From: an uncultured Bacteroidales bacterium
Lineage (GTDB): Bacteria; Bacteroidota; Bacteroidia; Bacteroidales; Bacteroidaceae
Assembly: GCA_902781515.1 (NCBI GenBank)
Contig: CACZJU010000016.1
Coordinates: forward strand, 1 to 64,000
DNA: 64,000 nucleotides
Reading direction: 5' to 3'
In this document: positions 55,601-63,360 of the stretch, one piece after another
Layout: each line of letters starts with the position of its first letter
Numbering within the stretch: position 1 is the first letter of the stretch
The notes under the pieces: model-generated
Told to the model about the DNA's origin: nothing
The model's input: only the letters and a program-made list of their open reading frames with translations
Database searches by the model: none
Position numbers and translations under genes: made by a program

Positions 55601-56440
55601 GTTTATGCTATGCCTGGCAACTACCACAAATTCAGTAAGGAGGTTACGCTGAAGGCTGGTGAAACTGTGAAGGCTGTACTTGCTGATAATAAACTGACAT
55701 TGGAGGCCTCTGCTCCTTATAATCCTGAACTGACTGTTGGAACAGATATGACCAGTTACATCGTGAATCCACGCTTCGAGGGCAACACTCGTGCTGGTTG
55801 GACTATGAAGAAAGCCGACCAGAACGAAGCCACAAACTATACCGAACAGGAATTCTACAACAACAGCAGTTTCTCGCTGAAGCAGACGATAAAAGGACTT
55901 CCTGCAGGCAACTATCGTCTCTCGTGTCAAGGATACTATCGTGCAGGCAACAGCACTACCGCAGCCTCGGCTCATAGCGCAGGAACTGAAGCACTCAATG
56001 CCAAACTCTATGCTCAGCCCAACGGTTCTGACAAATGCTCGCAACCAATGTTAAGCATTATGACTGAGGCTGGCAAAATGGGAAATCTTGGAGAAAGTAC
56101 CAATCTCGGTTACATTCCCAACACTATGGAACAGGCTTGGCAATACTTCAGCACCGGTCTTTATAGCGACAACAGCGTAGAGTTCAGCGTAGAGGAAGGT
56201 AAGGATGTGGAAATAGGTGTTGAGAAGTCAAGCAAAATCAACGAGGATTGGACCATCTTCACAAACTTCCGTCTCACCTATCTTGGTAAAGGAGGTGGAG
56301 AGGATAACATCTCTTCCGTCAAGAACAGCCCTTTCGTCACAAGCGGCACGTACACAATGGGCGGCGTGCGCGTCGCTGACAACAAGCCGCTTCCCCGTGG
56401 TCTCTACATCCACAACGGAAAAATAACCGCAAAGCCTTAA
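52601..56440 (+). CDS. Large secreted multidomain protein, possible polysaccharide-active enzyme
   Basis: 1279 residues, not assigned to a family with certainty. The signal peptide core ([12 protein letters not shown]) is encoded by AATTTTC repeats. Residues 25-200 resemble a carbohydrate-binding sandwich (YIKNASFEANNVSQLS, YRFTVDSKSAHAGTS). Residues 230-650 are helical and rich in Trp and Tyr, as in the (alpha/alpha) toroids of polysaccharide lyases (ENGWEADVLAAALGLFP, HNLFHTSYQNVVMQELGEAAL). A beta-rich region follows, then a second binding-like domain at about 1045-1230. The tail GVRVADNKPLPRGLYIHNGK resembles a type IX sorting end. An extracellular glycan role is likely, but activity is not proven. 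Confidence 0.65.
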   Translation: MRRSVLAIFAILSIFNFQFSICLAQTDVTSQYIKNASFEANNVSQLSADNTRGAYVVGNNLTGWTVTGSYGVSDIMTAAATATDNNMGTPGQASDGTQMYYIRNAWSNSSASVKQTVTLPAAKYRFTVDSKSAHAGTSSSGKLVAAAENTVIAMNQGSIPSNWNTVSVEFTLTQEQDVTLGFEFTWVHSPGASFLLDNVRLYDITNETVQPDLTEKDVKSPTEGVIDNTFVGEEEMMNDLLRMLAKFGTYLSNDYQACVAPNSENEDCGCFKGESTMASNEAGVRTNADLSMICAFLVKYAKPAGIELPTGVTWERIEDIAMKSLVFAYSTHKANKLKVCSGGDYWGSTSGSDHVWESSLWAMSVAYSAYFQWDKLSDKQKGYIYNLLKAECNYELNRTIPTGYAGDTKAEENGWEADVLAAALGLFPNDALAPQWFERMRLFAANSYSHGSDANNSGIVDPSYNNTMWSDLYKGNNLYSDWTLQNHNLFHTSYQNVVMQELGEAALALKMFQGPDEKWKSNALMHGNQEVMDNVLNWLALADGELAMPNGNDWSLFLYDQITSYSTQACFQRDPNALLLENLAYKQIKARQATTTDGSWLLRPDVQARRMGVEAHRVMMTYLMHKMMSTADLQPTSWDEFRYNYSEAKIFPCQNIVRGYTSFRFTCFSWSTGLKSYTGYFAPDKADKNKIVVPYRANNSGNITGWYEVSGKGTNATPVVSGIYQLDGDAWVMNGELSVNDAALNNRFALYSTPGNAFIYLDHVKANTGCTITAEKGGLLAISTDELTKLQRTLYYGDGDNITWKQKDGSSQFTFNSNWVNIDNEIAVIGNNGKRISFADRGANNSIYTSKLYPMYSNESRTVKAGDVVDARHLVYYSYINAEDTKATAENIQSLKNIVPDGWNGVIAPDPSGAYYILISNFRGTSNATINGISIMDFAAPIFKTETTIEDNKAKISLNLQENNSFATQMKLFVAGSKVKAILEDENTAYITVTEATNITVYAMPGNYHKFSKEVTLKAGETVKAVLADNKLTLEASAPYNPELTVGTDMTSYIVNPRFEGNTRAGWTMKKADQNEATNYTEQEFYNNSSFSLKQTIKGLPAGNYRLSCQGYYRAGNSTTAASAHSAGTEALNAKLYAQPNGSDKCSQPMLSIMTEAGKMGNLGESTNLGYIPNTMEQAWQYFSTGLYSDNSVEFSVEEGKDVEIGVEKSSKINEDWTIFTNFRLTYLGKGGGEDNISSVKNSPFVTSGTYTMGGVRVADNKPLPRGLYIHNGKITAKP

Positions 56441-56443
56441 TCC

Positions 56444-56472
56444 CTCATAACCGTATAACCGCATAACCGCAC
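56444..56472. repeat. ATAACCGC tandem repeat before dnaG
   Basis: Copies of ATAACCGTAT/ATAACCGC fill the 32-base gap before the dnaG ATG. The repeat leaves little room for a ribosome binding site. Confidence 0.6.
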
Positions 56473-58605
56473 ATGATAGACAGGGCAACTATAGATAAGA
56501 TAATGGATGCGGCGAACATCGTCGATGTTGTATCCGACTTTGTTACGCTGAAACGTGCAGGAGCAAACCTAAAGGGTCTGTGCCCCTTCCACGACGACCG
56601 CACCCCTTCGTTCATGGTGAGTCCGGCTAAGAACTACTGCAAGTGTTTCGCCTGTGGCAAGGGAGGCAACCCTGTGGGCTTCATCATGGAGCACGAGCAG
56701 ATAACTTATCCCGAAGCACTTCGCTATCTGGCAAAGAAATACGGCATCACCATCGAAGAGAAGGAGATGACACAGGAAGACATTCAGCGACAGGACGACC
56801 GTGAGTCGATGTTCATTGTCAACGAATGGGCAAACAAATGGTTCCAGGACCAGATGAACGAAACCGAAGACGGACGTGCCATCGGACTGGCTTACTTCCG
56901 TCAGCGTGGTTTCCGCGATGATATCATCAAGAAGTTCCAACTGGGATTCTGTCCTGACAAGAACGTGGAAGTGGAAGTACCAGAGGGAAACACCGCTATG
57001 CGACGAGTGCGAATGGGCGTTATGAGCGACGCTGCCCTGAAAGCAGGTTACAAGGAGAAATATCTTATCAACGACCCTGAAACTGGAATGGGAACTGGAC
57101 TCTCGCTGAAGAACGACAAGGGAGCCCTTCGCGATCGATTCTGGGGACGTGTCATCTTCCCCATCTTCACCATGAGTGGTAAGGTTGTGGGCTTTGGCGG
57201 ACGTGTGCTCGCTGCTGCTACGAAGGGAGTCAATATCAAGTACCAGAACTCGCCCGAAAGTATCATCTACTCGAAGAAGAAAGAGCTCTACGGACTGTTC
57301 CAAGCCAAGCAGGCAATACGCAAGCAGGACCTCTGTTTCCTTGTTGAGGGCTACACCGATGTGATGGCAATGCATCAAAGCGGTATAGAGAATGTAGTGG
57401 CTTCATCCGGCACAGCACTCACCGACGACCAGATACGTCTTATCCATCGTCTCACCGACAACATTACAGTCATCTACGACGGCGATGCAGCAGGCATCAA
57501 GGCTTCGCAGCGAGGTATTGATATGCTGTTGGCACAGGGCATGAACGTACGCCTCCTACTACTTCCCGATGGCGACGACCCCGACTCCTTTGCTCGTAAG
57601 CACAATGCCGAGGAATATCAGAAGTATCTGGAAGAACATCAAGTTGACTTCATCAAGTTCAAGACCGACCTTCTAATGGAAGAGGCACAGGGCGACCCGA
57701 TAAAGAAGAGCCAGCTTGTGAACAATATCGTTCAGAGTATCGCATGCATTCCTAATGAAATAACGCGTAGTGTCTATGTGCAGGAGACAGCCCTTTCTAT
57801 GCAGATGCAGGAGAGACTGATAGCCACCGCTGTCGCCAAACAGGTTGAGAAAAATCGTGAGGAAGTCCTCAAACAACGTCAGCACCACCCCGCTCCCGAT
57901 CAGCCCCTCGATTCCCTTGAGCCCATTCAGCCCATTGAAACTCTTAAACCTCTTGAATCTCTTGAACCCTCCGACTCTTTAGAGGCGGAGAAATCCCCCT
58001 ATACCCCACTTGTACAGGGCATTCGCAGTCGCGACCAGCAACGGCTCGAAAAGAAGGAGCGCGAGATAGTGCGTCTTGTTGTCCGTCACGGTCAACAGAT
58101 TATTGGTGAGATGCCCGACGAGAATGGCAAGAACCATCCCGTCAATATTGCGCAGTTCATACAGGCATCCTTCGAACAAGACGAACTGAAACTGGTGCTG
58201 CCAATCCACCAACGCATGATTGACATAGCACTTGAGGAGAACAACGGACGGCCCACAGAACAGGTGTTGCTCAACTACCCCGATGCAAAGATAAATGCGC
58301 TGGCATTCGAGTTAGCCACCGACAGCGAACAGCTCAGCAACCTCTACACCCAGAAGGAATCCACGATATACAAGCGAAACGCGGAGCAAGAAGCAGCAGA
58401 ACTTTATGCACTTGTTCAGCACGTCATCACCGACTACAAACTGGAACTTGTCGGCGCACAAGTGAAACAGATAATGCGCGAGATGCAAGATCCAGAACTG
58501 ATGCGCGACAAAGAGCGTTATATGCATGTGATGACACAATACCGCGACCTGAAAGACGTAGAGAAACGTCTCTCACAGGCCCACGGCGGTCGTGTTATGA
58601 TGTAA
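56473..58605 (+). CDS. dnaG: DNA primase
   Basis: DnaG makes RNA primers for replication. The N-terminal CHC2 zinc finger (CPFHDDRTPSF, CKCFACGKGG) lies at about residues 37-65. The catalytic core and Toprim domain contain FLVEGYTDVMAMHQ (about 287-300) and YDGDAAGIKAS. The C-terminal helicase-binding region covers about 550-700. Between them, at about 480-515, lies a repetitive linker (LDSLEPIQPIETLKPLESLEP) encoded by CTCTTGAA-type repeats. 710 residues, longer than usual because of this linker. Confidence 0.95.
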   Translation: MIDRATIDKIMDAANIVDVVSDFVTLKRAGANLKGLCPFHDDRTPSFMVSPAKNYCKCFACGKGGNPVGFIMEHEQITYPEALRYLAKKYGITIEEKEMTQEDIQRQDDRESMFIVNEWANKWFQDQMNETEDGRAIGLAYFRQRGFRDDIIKKFQLGFCPDKNVEVEVPEGNTAMRRVRMGVMSDAALKAGYKEKYLINDPETGMGTGLSLKNDKGALRDRFWGRVIFPIFTMSGKVVGFGGRVLAAATKGVNIKYQNSPESIIYSKKKELYGLFQAKQAIRKQDLCFLVEGYTDVMAMHQSGIENVVASSGTALTDDQIRLIHRLTDNITVIYDGDAAGIKASQRGIDMLLAQGMNVRLLLLPDGDDPDSFARKHNAEEYQKYLEEHQVDFIKFKTDLLMEEAQGDPIKKSQLVNNIVQSIACIPNEITRSVYVQETALSMQMQERLIATAVAKQVEKNREEVLKQRQHHPAPDQPLDSLEPIQPIETLKPLESLEPSDSLEAEKSPYTPLVQGIRSRDQQRLEKKEREIVRLVVRHGQQIIGEMPDENGKNHPVNIAQFIQASFEQDELKLVLPIHQRMIDIALEENNGRPTEQVLLNYPDAKINALAFELATDSEQLSNLYTQKESTIYKRNAEQEAAELYALVQHVITDYKLELVGAQVKQIMREMQDPELMRDKERYMHVMTQYRDLKDVEKRLSQAHGGRVMM

Positions 58606-58610
58606 GTGTA

Positions 58611-59354
58611 TTAGGAAAGGAATCCCTGACGGCGCAGAGTATCGAGAAGCACTTGTGACAGAGCCTCGTTGTCGCGACGTGTGTAGCGCAAGTCTGTAAA
58701 CACCTGAGCAAGGGTTTCCTTATTATTTATCTCCACGAAGTGCTTATTCTCTAGCAACTGTTCTTTTGGAGAATAGAATCTGTCAATATCGTCGGCAGAA
58801 TAGTCGCGATAGGTTTCGTTGTGCACTATCGCCTCTATCGGCAAACGGTCGCTAAGGGCAGGTGTCTCGTCGGGCCAGCCAACAGTCAGCGTTGCCACAG
58901 GCATCACCAGTTTGGGCAGTTCCAGTATTTCCACTAATTGCTGCGGTTGATATACTGTGGTACCAAGATAGCAGATACCCAGCCCTGCGTCCTCAGCTAA
59001 ATTGCAGAAAGTCTGTGTAAACAACAGAGCATCGGAAGCGGCGTTTATGAAACTCAGCAGATTGTCGTAGCCTGGGTCTGCCTTACGTTCCTCACACCAG
59101 CGCGTGGTTCTGCGGAAGTCGGCACAGATGGTCAGCACCACAGGAGCACCAGTCACCATAGGCTGTCCGAAATGTGCAGGAGCAAGGCGTTGCTTCATCT
59201 TCTCGTCACGTGTCACCACCACGCTGTAGAGCTGCAGATTGCCCATCGTCTGTGTTCGCATAGCAGCAGAAAGCAGTTCGTTCAACAATTCCGGAGCAAC
59301 ATCCTCTTGCTTGTATTTGCGCACGGTTGCACGCTTCAATATCGATTGCATCAT
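58611..59354 (-). CDS. Nitroreductase family protein
   Basis: About 247 residues of the FMN-dependent nitroreductase family. ILKRATVRKYKQEDVAPELL at the start, AAMRTQTMGNLQLYSVVVT, and AGLGICYLGTTVY are typical. Likely an NAD(P)H oxidoreductase of uncertain substrate. The frame opens at TTG 59390, inside the promoter box, so ATG 59354 (or 59351) is preferred. Converges on dnaG with a 5-base gap. Confidence 0.88.
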   Translation of the reverse strand: MMQSILKRATVRKYKQEDVAPELLNELLSAAMRTQTMGNLQLYSVVVTRDEKMKQRLAPAHFGQPMVTGAPVVLTICADFRRTTRWCEERKADPGYDNLLSFINAASDALLFTQTFCNLAEDAGLGICYLGTTVYQPQQLVEILELPKLVMPVATLTVGWPDETPALSDRLPIEAIVHNETYRDYSADDIDRFYSPKEQLLENKHFVEINNKETLAQVFTDLRYTRRDNEALSQVLLDTLRRQGFLS

Positions 59355-59387
59355 ATTCGTTATCAGGCTTAAATGGTTTACTTTTTG

Positions 59388-59415
59388 CAAAATTAAGAAA
59401 TTATTTTTAATTTTG
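59388..59415. promoter_or_regulatory. Divergent pair of -7 boxes
   Basis: The minus strand reads TAATTTTG at 59395-59388 (nitroreductase) and the plus strand reads TAATTTTG at 59408-59415 (reductase-tail gene). Each fits TAnnTTTG. The two starts would be only about 35 bases apart, so the genes may compete or be coregulated. Confidence 0.55.
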
Positions 59416-59445
59416 TGGCTTAAAAACTATACATATAATATATAT

Positions 59446-59964
59446 ATGGTAAATATGGAACAACAGAACAGCGAATGTCAGGCCCCTGTGGTGATGGAGA
59501 AACGTCCTGAAGTGCTTGAGTGCGACGTCGTTCGCTTTCAGAACAGCAAGGAGAAATGGGTAGCCTTTGTAGGTCTGCTCGACGAACATCCCTACGAGAT
59601 TTTCACCGGTCTGATGGATGACGACGAAGGCATACTGCTGCCCAAGAGCGTCAATCGAGGACGCATCATAAAGGTGGTAACTCCCAGCGGAGCCAAGCGC
59701 TACGACTTTCAGTTCGAGAACAAGCGCGGCTACAAGATAACTGTGGAGGGACTCAACGAGAAATTCAATCAGGAATACTGGAACTACGCCAAGCTCATAA
59801 GCGGAATGCTTCGCTACCGTATGCCCATCGAGAATGTTGTAAAGCTTGTCAGCTCTATGTCGTTGGAAGGCGATGCCATCAACACTTGGAAGGCAGGTGT
59901 GGCACGAGCTCTGAAGAAGTACATACCCGGACAAAGCGACGTCGATGAAGATATTCCTGAATGA
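59446..59964 (+). CDS. Stand-alone ribonucleotide-reductase C-terminal-like domain
   Basis: About 172 residues. The segment KRPEVLECDVVRFQNSKEKWVAFVGLLDEHPYEIF to RALKKYIPG closely resembles, from memory of the family, the C-terminal part of the large ribonucleoside reductases of Bacteroidota. The cysteine-rich tail that follows in those enzymes is missing, as is the whole catalytic barrel. No truncated reductase lies upstream, and the gene has its own promoter. It may bind nucleotides or regulate reductase; the role is unknown. I chose ATG 59446; the frame is open further upstream but that part overlaps the nitroreductase start. It overlaps folB by 20 bases. Confidence 0.72.
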   Translation: MVNMEQQNSECQAPVVMEKRPEVLECDVVRFQNSKEKWVAFVGLLDEHPYEIFTGLMDDDEGILLPKSVNRGRIIKVVTPSGAKRYDFQFENKRGYKITVEGLNEKFNQEYWNYAKLISGMLRYRMPIENVVKLVSSMSLEGDAINTWKAGVARALKKYIPGQSDVDEDIPE

Positions 59965-60307
59965 TATGCTGGTGCACGCCCGTCATGGTGTGCTCGAACA
60001 GGAGACAACGGTAGGCAACGATTTCCTCGTTACTGTGGAGCTCGATGCCGATGTGGAGCGTGCTGGCGAGACAGACTGCCTGAACGACACCATAAGCTAT
60101 GCCGATATGGCAGAGGTGGTACGCAAGGAAATGCAGATACCAAGCAAACTGGTGGAACACGTAGCCACACGAATCGCCAAGCGTATGTTGACAGAGTTCA
60201 CCGCTGCACGTAGCGCCCGTGTCCGCATCACCAAACTCGCTCCACCCATCCCCGGTCTCCTCTCCTCCGGCGCTGGCGTCGAGGTGAAATTGACAATTGA
60301 TAATTGA
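59945..60307 (+). CDS. folB: Dihydroneopterin aldolase
   Basis: A 120-residue FolB that splits dihydroneopterin in folate synthesis. LVHARHGVLEQET carries the conserved residues, and TISYADMAEVV and KLVEHVATRIAKRML are family motifs. The last residues (KLTIDN and stop) are encoded by the TTGATAATTGA repeat, so the C-terminus looks acquired from repeat DNA. Confidence 0.92.
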   Translation: MKIFLNDMLVHARHGVLEQETTVGNDFLVTVELDADVERAGETDCLNDTISYADMAEVVRKEMQIPSKLVEHVATRIAKRMLTEFTAARSARVRITKLAPPIPGLLSSGAGVEVKLTIDN

Positions 60308-60320
60308 TAATTGACAATTT
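60290..60320. repeat. ATTGATAATTGA repeat overlapping the folB 3' end
   Basis: ATTGACAATTGATAATTGATAATTG-like copies span the folB stop codon. This is a clear case of a simple repeat that contributes coding sequence at a gene end. Confidence 0.7.
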
Positions 60321-60356
60321 AACTCCCCTATAACTCCCTTTTAACTCCCCTTCAAA

Positions 60357-62042
60357 ATGGACGACAAAAAGATTATCTTCTCGATGGTAGGCGTTAGCAA
60401 GACCATCCAACAAAACCAGAAACAAGTACTCAAGAATATCTATCTCTCCTTCTTCTATGGAGCCAAGATAGGCATCATCGGTCTCAATGGTGCAGGTAAG
60501 TCAACGTTGATGAAAATCATCGCTGGACTCGACCAGCAGTATCAGGGACAGGTGGTATTTGCCCCAGGCTATTCTGTGGGTTATCTGCCACAGGAACCAC
60601 AGCTCGACGACAAGAAAACCGTCATCGATGTCATTAAAGAAGGAGTTCAGCAAATAGTAGATACACTCGCTGAGTATGAGGAGATTAACCAAAAGTTTGG
60701 TTTGCCCGAATACTATGAAGACGAGGACAAGATGAACCAGCTCTTCGCACGTCAGGGCGAGCTTCAGGACATCATAGATGCCACCGATGCTTGGAACCTC
60801 GACAGCCGACTGGAGCGTGCTATGGATGCTCTGCGCTGCCCTCCTGCCGACCAGCTTTGCGAACACCTCTCAGGTGGTGAACGCCGTCGTGTTGCCCTGT
60901 GTCGTCTGCTTCTTCAAAAGCCCGATGTTCTGTTGCTCGACGAGCCCACCAACCACCTTGATGCGGAGTCTATCGACTGGCTCGAACAGCATCTGCAACA
61001 ATATGAAGGAACTGTCATCTGCGTCACTCACGACCGCTACTTCCTCGACGATGTGGCAGGATGGATTCTTGAACTCGACCGTGGTGAGGGCATTCCTTGG
61101 AAGGGCAACTACTCTTCGTGGTTGGAACAGAAGACCAAGCGCATGGAGCAGGAGGAGAAGGTGGCATCCAAGCGTCGCAAGACTCTGGAGCGCGAGCTGG
61201 AATGGGTACGAATGGCTCCCAAAGCCCGTCAGGCAAAGGGAAAGGCCCGTCTGAACTCCTACGACAAGATGCTGAACGAGGAACAGAAGGAGCGCGAGGA
61301 GAAGCTGGAAATCTTCATCCCCAACGGTCCCCGTCTTGGCAACAAGGTCATCGAAGCCCACGGAGTATCGAAGGCGTACGGCGACAAGGTGCTTATCAAG
61401 AATCTCGACTTCATGCTTCCCCCCAACGGCATAGTAGGCGTCATCGGTCCCAACGGAGCCGGCAAGACTACCCTCTTCCGTATGATTATGGGATTGGAGA
61501 AACCCGATAGCGGCACATTCGAAGTGGGCGAAACGGTGAAGCTCGCCTACGTTGATCAAAGTCACCACGACATCAAGGCCGACCAGAGTGTCTATCAGGT
61601 AATCAGTCAGGGCAACGAACTCATCCGTATGGGAGGTCGCGACATCAATGTCCGTGCCTATCTTTCTCGCTTCAACTTCTCTGGAGCCGACCAGGAAAAG
61701 AAATGCGGCGTGCTCTCAGGTGGTGAACGCAACCGTTTGCATTTAGCAATGGCGCTGAAACAGGAAGACAACGTGCTCTTGCTCGACGAGCCCACCAACG
61801 ACATCGATGTGAACACCCTGCGTGCCCTTGAGGAAGGTCTGGAGTCGTTCGCCGGCTGTGCCGTAATCATCAGTCACGACCGCTGGTTCCTCGACCGCAT
61901 CTGCACCCACATCCTTGCCTACGAGGGCAACGGACAGGTGTTCTTTTTCGAAGGTTCCTACTCCGAATACGAAGCCAACAAGTGCCGCCGTCTTGGCATC
62001 GAAGAACCCAGGCGTGCCCGCTATAGAAAGCTCACGGAGTAA
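60357..62042 (+). CDS. ettA: ABC-F ATPase EttA (translational throttle)
   Basis: A 561-residue ABC-F protein that gates ribosome elongation according to energy level. Two ATPase domains: Walker A GLNGAGKST (about 42-50) and GPNGAGKTT (about 363-371), with signature motifs LSGGERRRV and LSGGERNRL, and LLDEPTNHLD and LLDEPTNDID. The arm region between them is rich in Lys/Arg/Glu, as in EttA. Family length, no membrane segment. Confidence 0.95.
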   Translation: MDDKKIIFSMVGVSKTIQQNQKQVLKNIYLSFFYGAKIGIIGLNGAGKSTLMKIIAGLDQQYQGQVVFAPGYSVGYLPQEPQLDDKKTVIDVIKEGVQQIVDTLAEYEEINQKFGLPEYYEDEDKMNQLFARQGELQDIIDATDAWNLDSRLERAMDALRCPPADQLCEHLSGGERRRVALCRLLLQKPDVLLLDEPTNHLDAESIDWLEQHLQQYEGTVICVTHDRYFLDDVAGWILELDRGEGIPWKGNYSSWLEQKTKRMEQEEKVASKRRKTLERELEWVRMAPKARQAKGKARLNSYDKMLNEEQKEREEKLEIFIPNGPRLGNKVIEAHGVSKAYGDKVLIKNLDFMLPPNGIVGVIGPNGAGKTTLFRMIMGLEKPDSGTFEVGETVKLAYVDQSHHDIKADQSVYQVISQGNELIRMGGRDINVRAYLSRFNFSGADQEKKCGVLSGGERNRLHLAMALKQEDNVLLLDEPTNDIDVNTLRALEEGLESFAGCAVIISHDRWFLDRICTHILAYEGNGQVFFFEGSYSEYEANKCRRLGIEEPRRARYRKLTE

Positions 62043-62091
62043 TTCAAAAGCTATAATCAGATATAAATTGGAAATATAAAGGAAAAGAATT

Positions 62092-62409
62092 ATGATTCTA
62101 TCAACAACCCCATCAATTGAAGGTCACACCATCCGCGAGTACAAGGGAGTTGTGACAGGCGAGACGATTATCGGAGCAAACTTTGTGAAGGATATTTTTG
62201 CAAGTATCCGCGACTTCGTAGGCGGTCGCTCCGGCAGTTACGAAAAGGTTTTACAAGAGGGTAAGGACATTTCCATGAAGGAAATGATGGAACGCGCCCA
62301 GGCTCTCGGAGCCAACGCCATCGTCGGCATCGATATCGACTACGAGACCATCGGTTCCAACGGCTCGATGCTCATGGTAGCCACCAGCGGCACCGCCGTA
62401 GTGATATAA
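62092..62409 (+). CDS. YbjQ/UPF0145 family protein
   Basis: A 105-residue protein of the YbjQ family. [20 protein letters not shown] at the N-terminus and [21 protein letters not shown] are characteristic. A putative heavy-metal-binding or envelope-stress protein; no clear mechanism is known. Its own terminator follows. Confidence 0.9.
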   Translation: MILSTTPSIEGHTIREYKGVVTGETIIGANFVKDIFASIRDFVGGRSGSYEKVLQEGKDISMKEMMERAQALGANAIVGIDIDYETIGSNGSMLMVATSGTAVVI

Positions 62410-62493
62410 ATCCTCCCCCTCCCCATCACGCAATCCCAACAATGGTTTTTAGTTTTCTTTTACTTTTTCATCAGCCGCCTGACAGGTCTCCAG

Positions 62494-62514
62494 AGCCGTC
62501 CAGACGGCTGTTTT
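62494..62514 (+). terminator. Terminator after the YbjQ gene
   Basis: AGCCGTC (62494-62500) pairs with GACGGCT (62503-62509) around CA, followed by GTTTT. Confidence 0.75.
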
Positions 62515-62701
62515 CGTGATTCCGTTTTAGTTTTTTATGGGTAAATGTCCTAAACTCTCTATATCTTTATTCTATAAAACTTTTTTTTAGGGGAAATACA
62601 TTGAAAAGAAAAAATCGAGCATGTTTTTCCCTGATATACAATATATTAAGCAGCTCTACATCGAATCCAAAATCTAGAAACTTCGTAAAAAAACCTTCGT
62701 T
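62515..62701. other. A/T-rich non-coding stretch
   Basis: No gene, promoter box or array is seen here. It has poly-T and poly-A runs. The palindromic array starts at its right edge. Confidence 0.4.
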
Positions 62702-62805
62702 ACATTACTAATCTTTCGCCTCATGCATTAGTAATGTTTGAGGGGGCGCATTAGTAATGTTTGGGGGCTCGCATTAGTAATGTTTTGGCAGAAGATTAGT
62801 GGTGT
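62702..62805. repeat. Palindromic repeat array (CATTAGTAATG words, 23-base period)
   Basis: Units start at 62702, 62725, 62748, 62771 and a decayed one at 62794, a strict 23-base period. Cores are ACATTACTAATC and three perfect GCATTAGTAATG; linkers are TTTGAGGGGGC, TTTGGGGGCTC and TTTTGGCAGAA. The complementary core CATTACTAATG is the word found in the array within fkp. Confidence 0.88.
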
Positions 62806-62912
62806 TCCAGTCTTCTATGGAAAAGACTCCTTCTCCCATCATCATGGTCATTTCTACGGTGTCAAATGTACGATAGACGTTGGTGTCTGTTTCGTCGTCA
62901 TCATTTCAATCG

Positions 62913-62920
62913 CAAAGGTA
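62913..62920 (-). promoter_or_regulatory. Orphan minus-strand -7 box facing the array
   Basis: The minus strand reads TACCTTTG, fitting TAnnTTTG. Downstream on that strand is an ATGATGACGACG start that gives only a 16-residue frame (MMTTKQTPTSIVHLTP), then the array. It may be the remains of a deleted gene or a small RNA promoter. Confidence 0.35.
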
Positions 62921-62953
62921 TAGAATAATTATCTATATTTCAACATAATTTTA

Positions 62954-62961
62954 TATCTTTG
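62954..62961 (+). promoter_or_regulatory. -7 box for the TSCPD gene
   Basis: TATCTTTG, perfect consensus, 18 bases before the ATG at 62980. Confidence 0.68.
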
Positions 62962-62979
62962 TAGCGAAAATTTAAGTAT

Positions 62980-63234
62980 ATGAAGCACATACAGTATCAG
63001 ACACAAGGAACGTGTTCAAAAGTCATTGATGTGACGGCGGACGACAACGGCGTCATTCAGCAGGTGTTCTTTGTCGGAGGTTGCAACGGTAACCTTCAGG
63101 GTATAAGCAAACTGGTCGTTGGTCAGAAGATTGATGATGTCATCGCTCGTCTCAACGGCATTCGCTGTGGCAACAAGCCCACATCGTGCCCCGACCAGCT
63201 CTGCCGTGCTCTGGAACGACTGAAGATGGAGTGA
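62980..63234 (+). CDS. TSCPD domain protein (TIGR03905 type)
   Basis: An 84-residue protein. Family signatures are TQGTCSKVIDV, VGGCNGNLQGISKLVVGQ, and the name-giving motif TSCPDQLCRAL near the end. TSCPD domains also occur at the C-terminus of some ribonucleotide reductases, but stand-alone copies have no known function. Cysteines at 12, 35, 62 and later may bind metal or a cofactor. Confidence 0.88.
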   Translation: MKHIQYQTQGTCSKVIDVTADDNGVIQQVFFVGGCNGNLQGISKLVVGQKIDDVIARLNGIRCGNKPTSCPDQLCRALERLKME

Positions 63235-63360
63235 AATGTAACGATGAAACTTCTGGAAGTATCAATAATCCAAATCTAATAAGACATAGGGTATGAATCC
63301 AGTCAAAAATGTATTGATAGCAATGACATTAACCTGCAAGATTTAGGAGGAATATGAAAT

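Noticed and set aside
62738..62923. Small plus-strand frame after the array
   Set aside because: It begins inside the repeat array, lacks a ribosome binding site and has no recognisable features.
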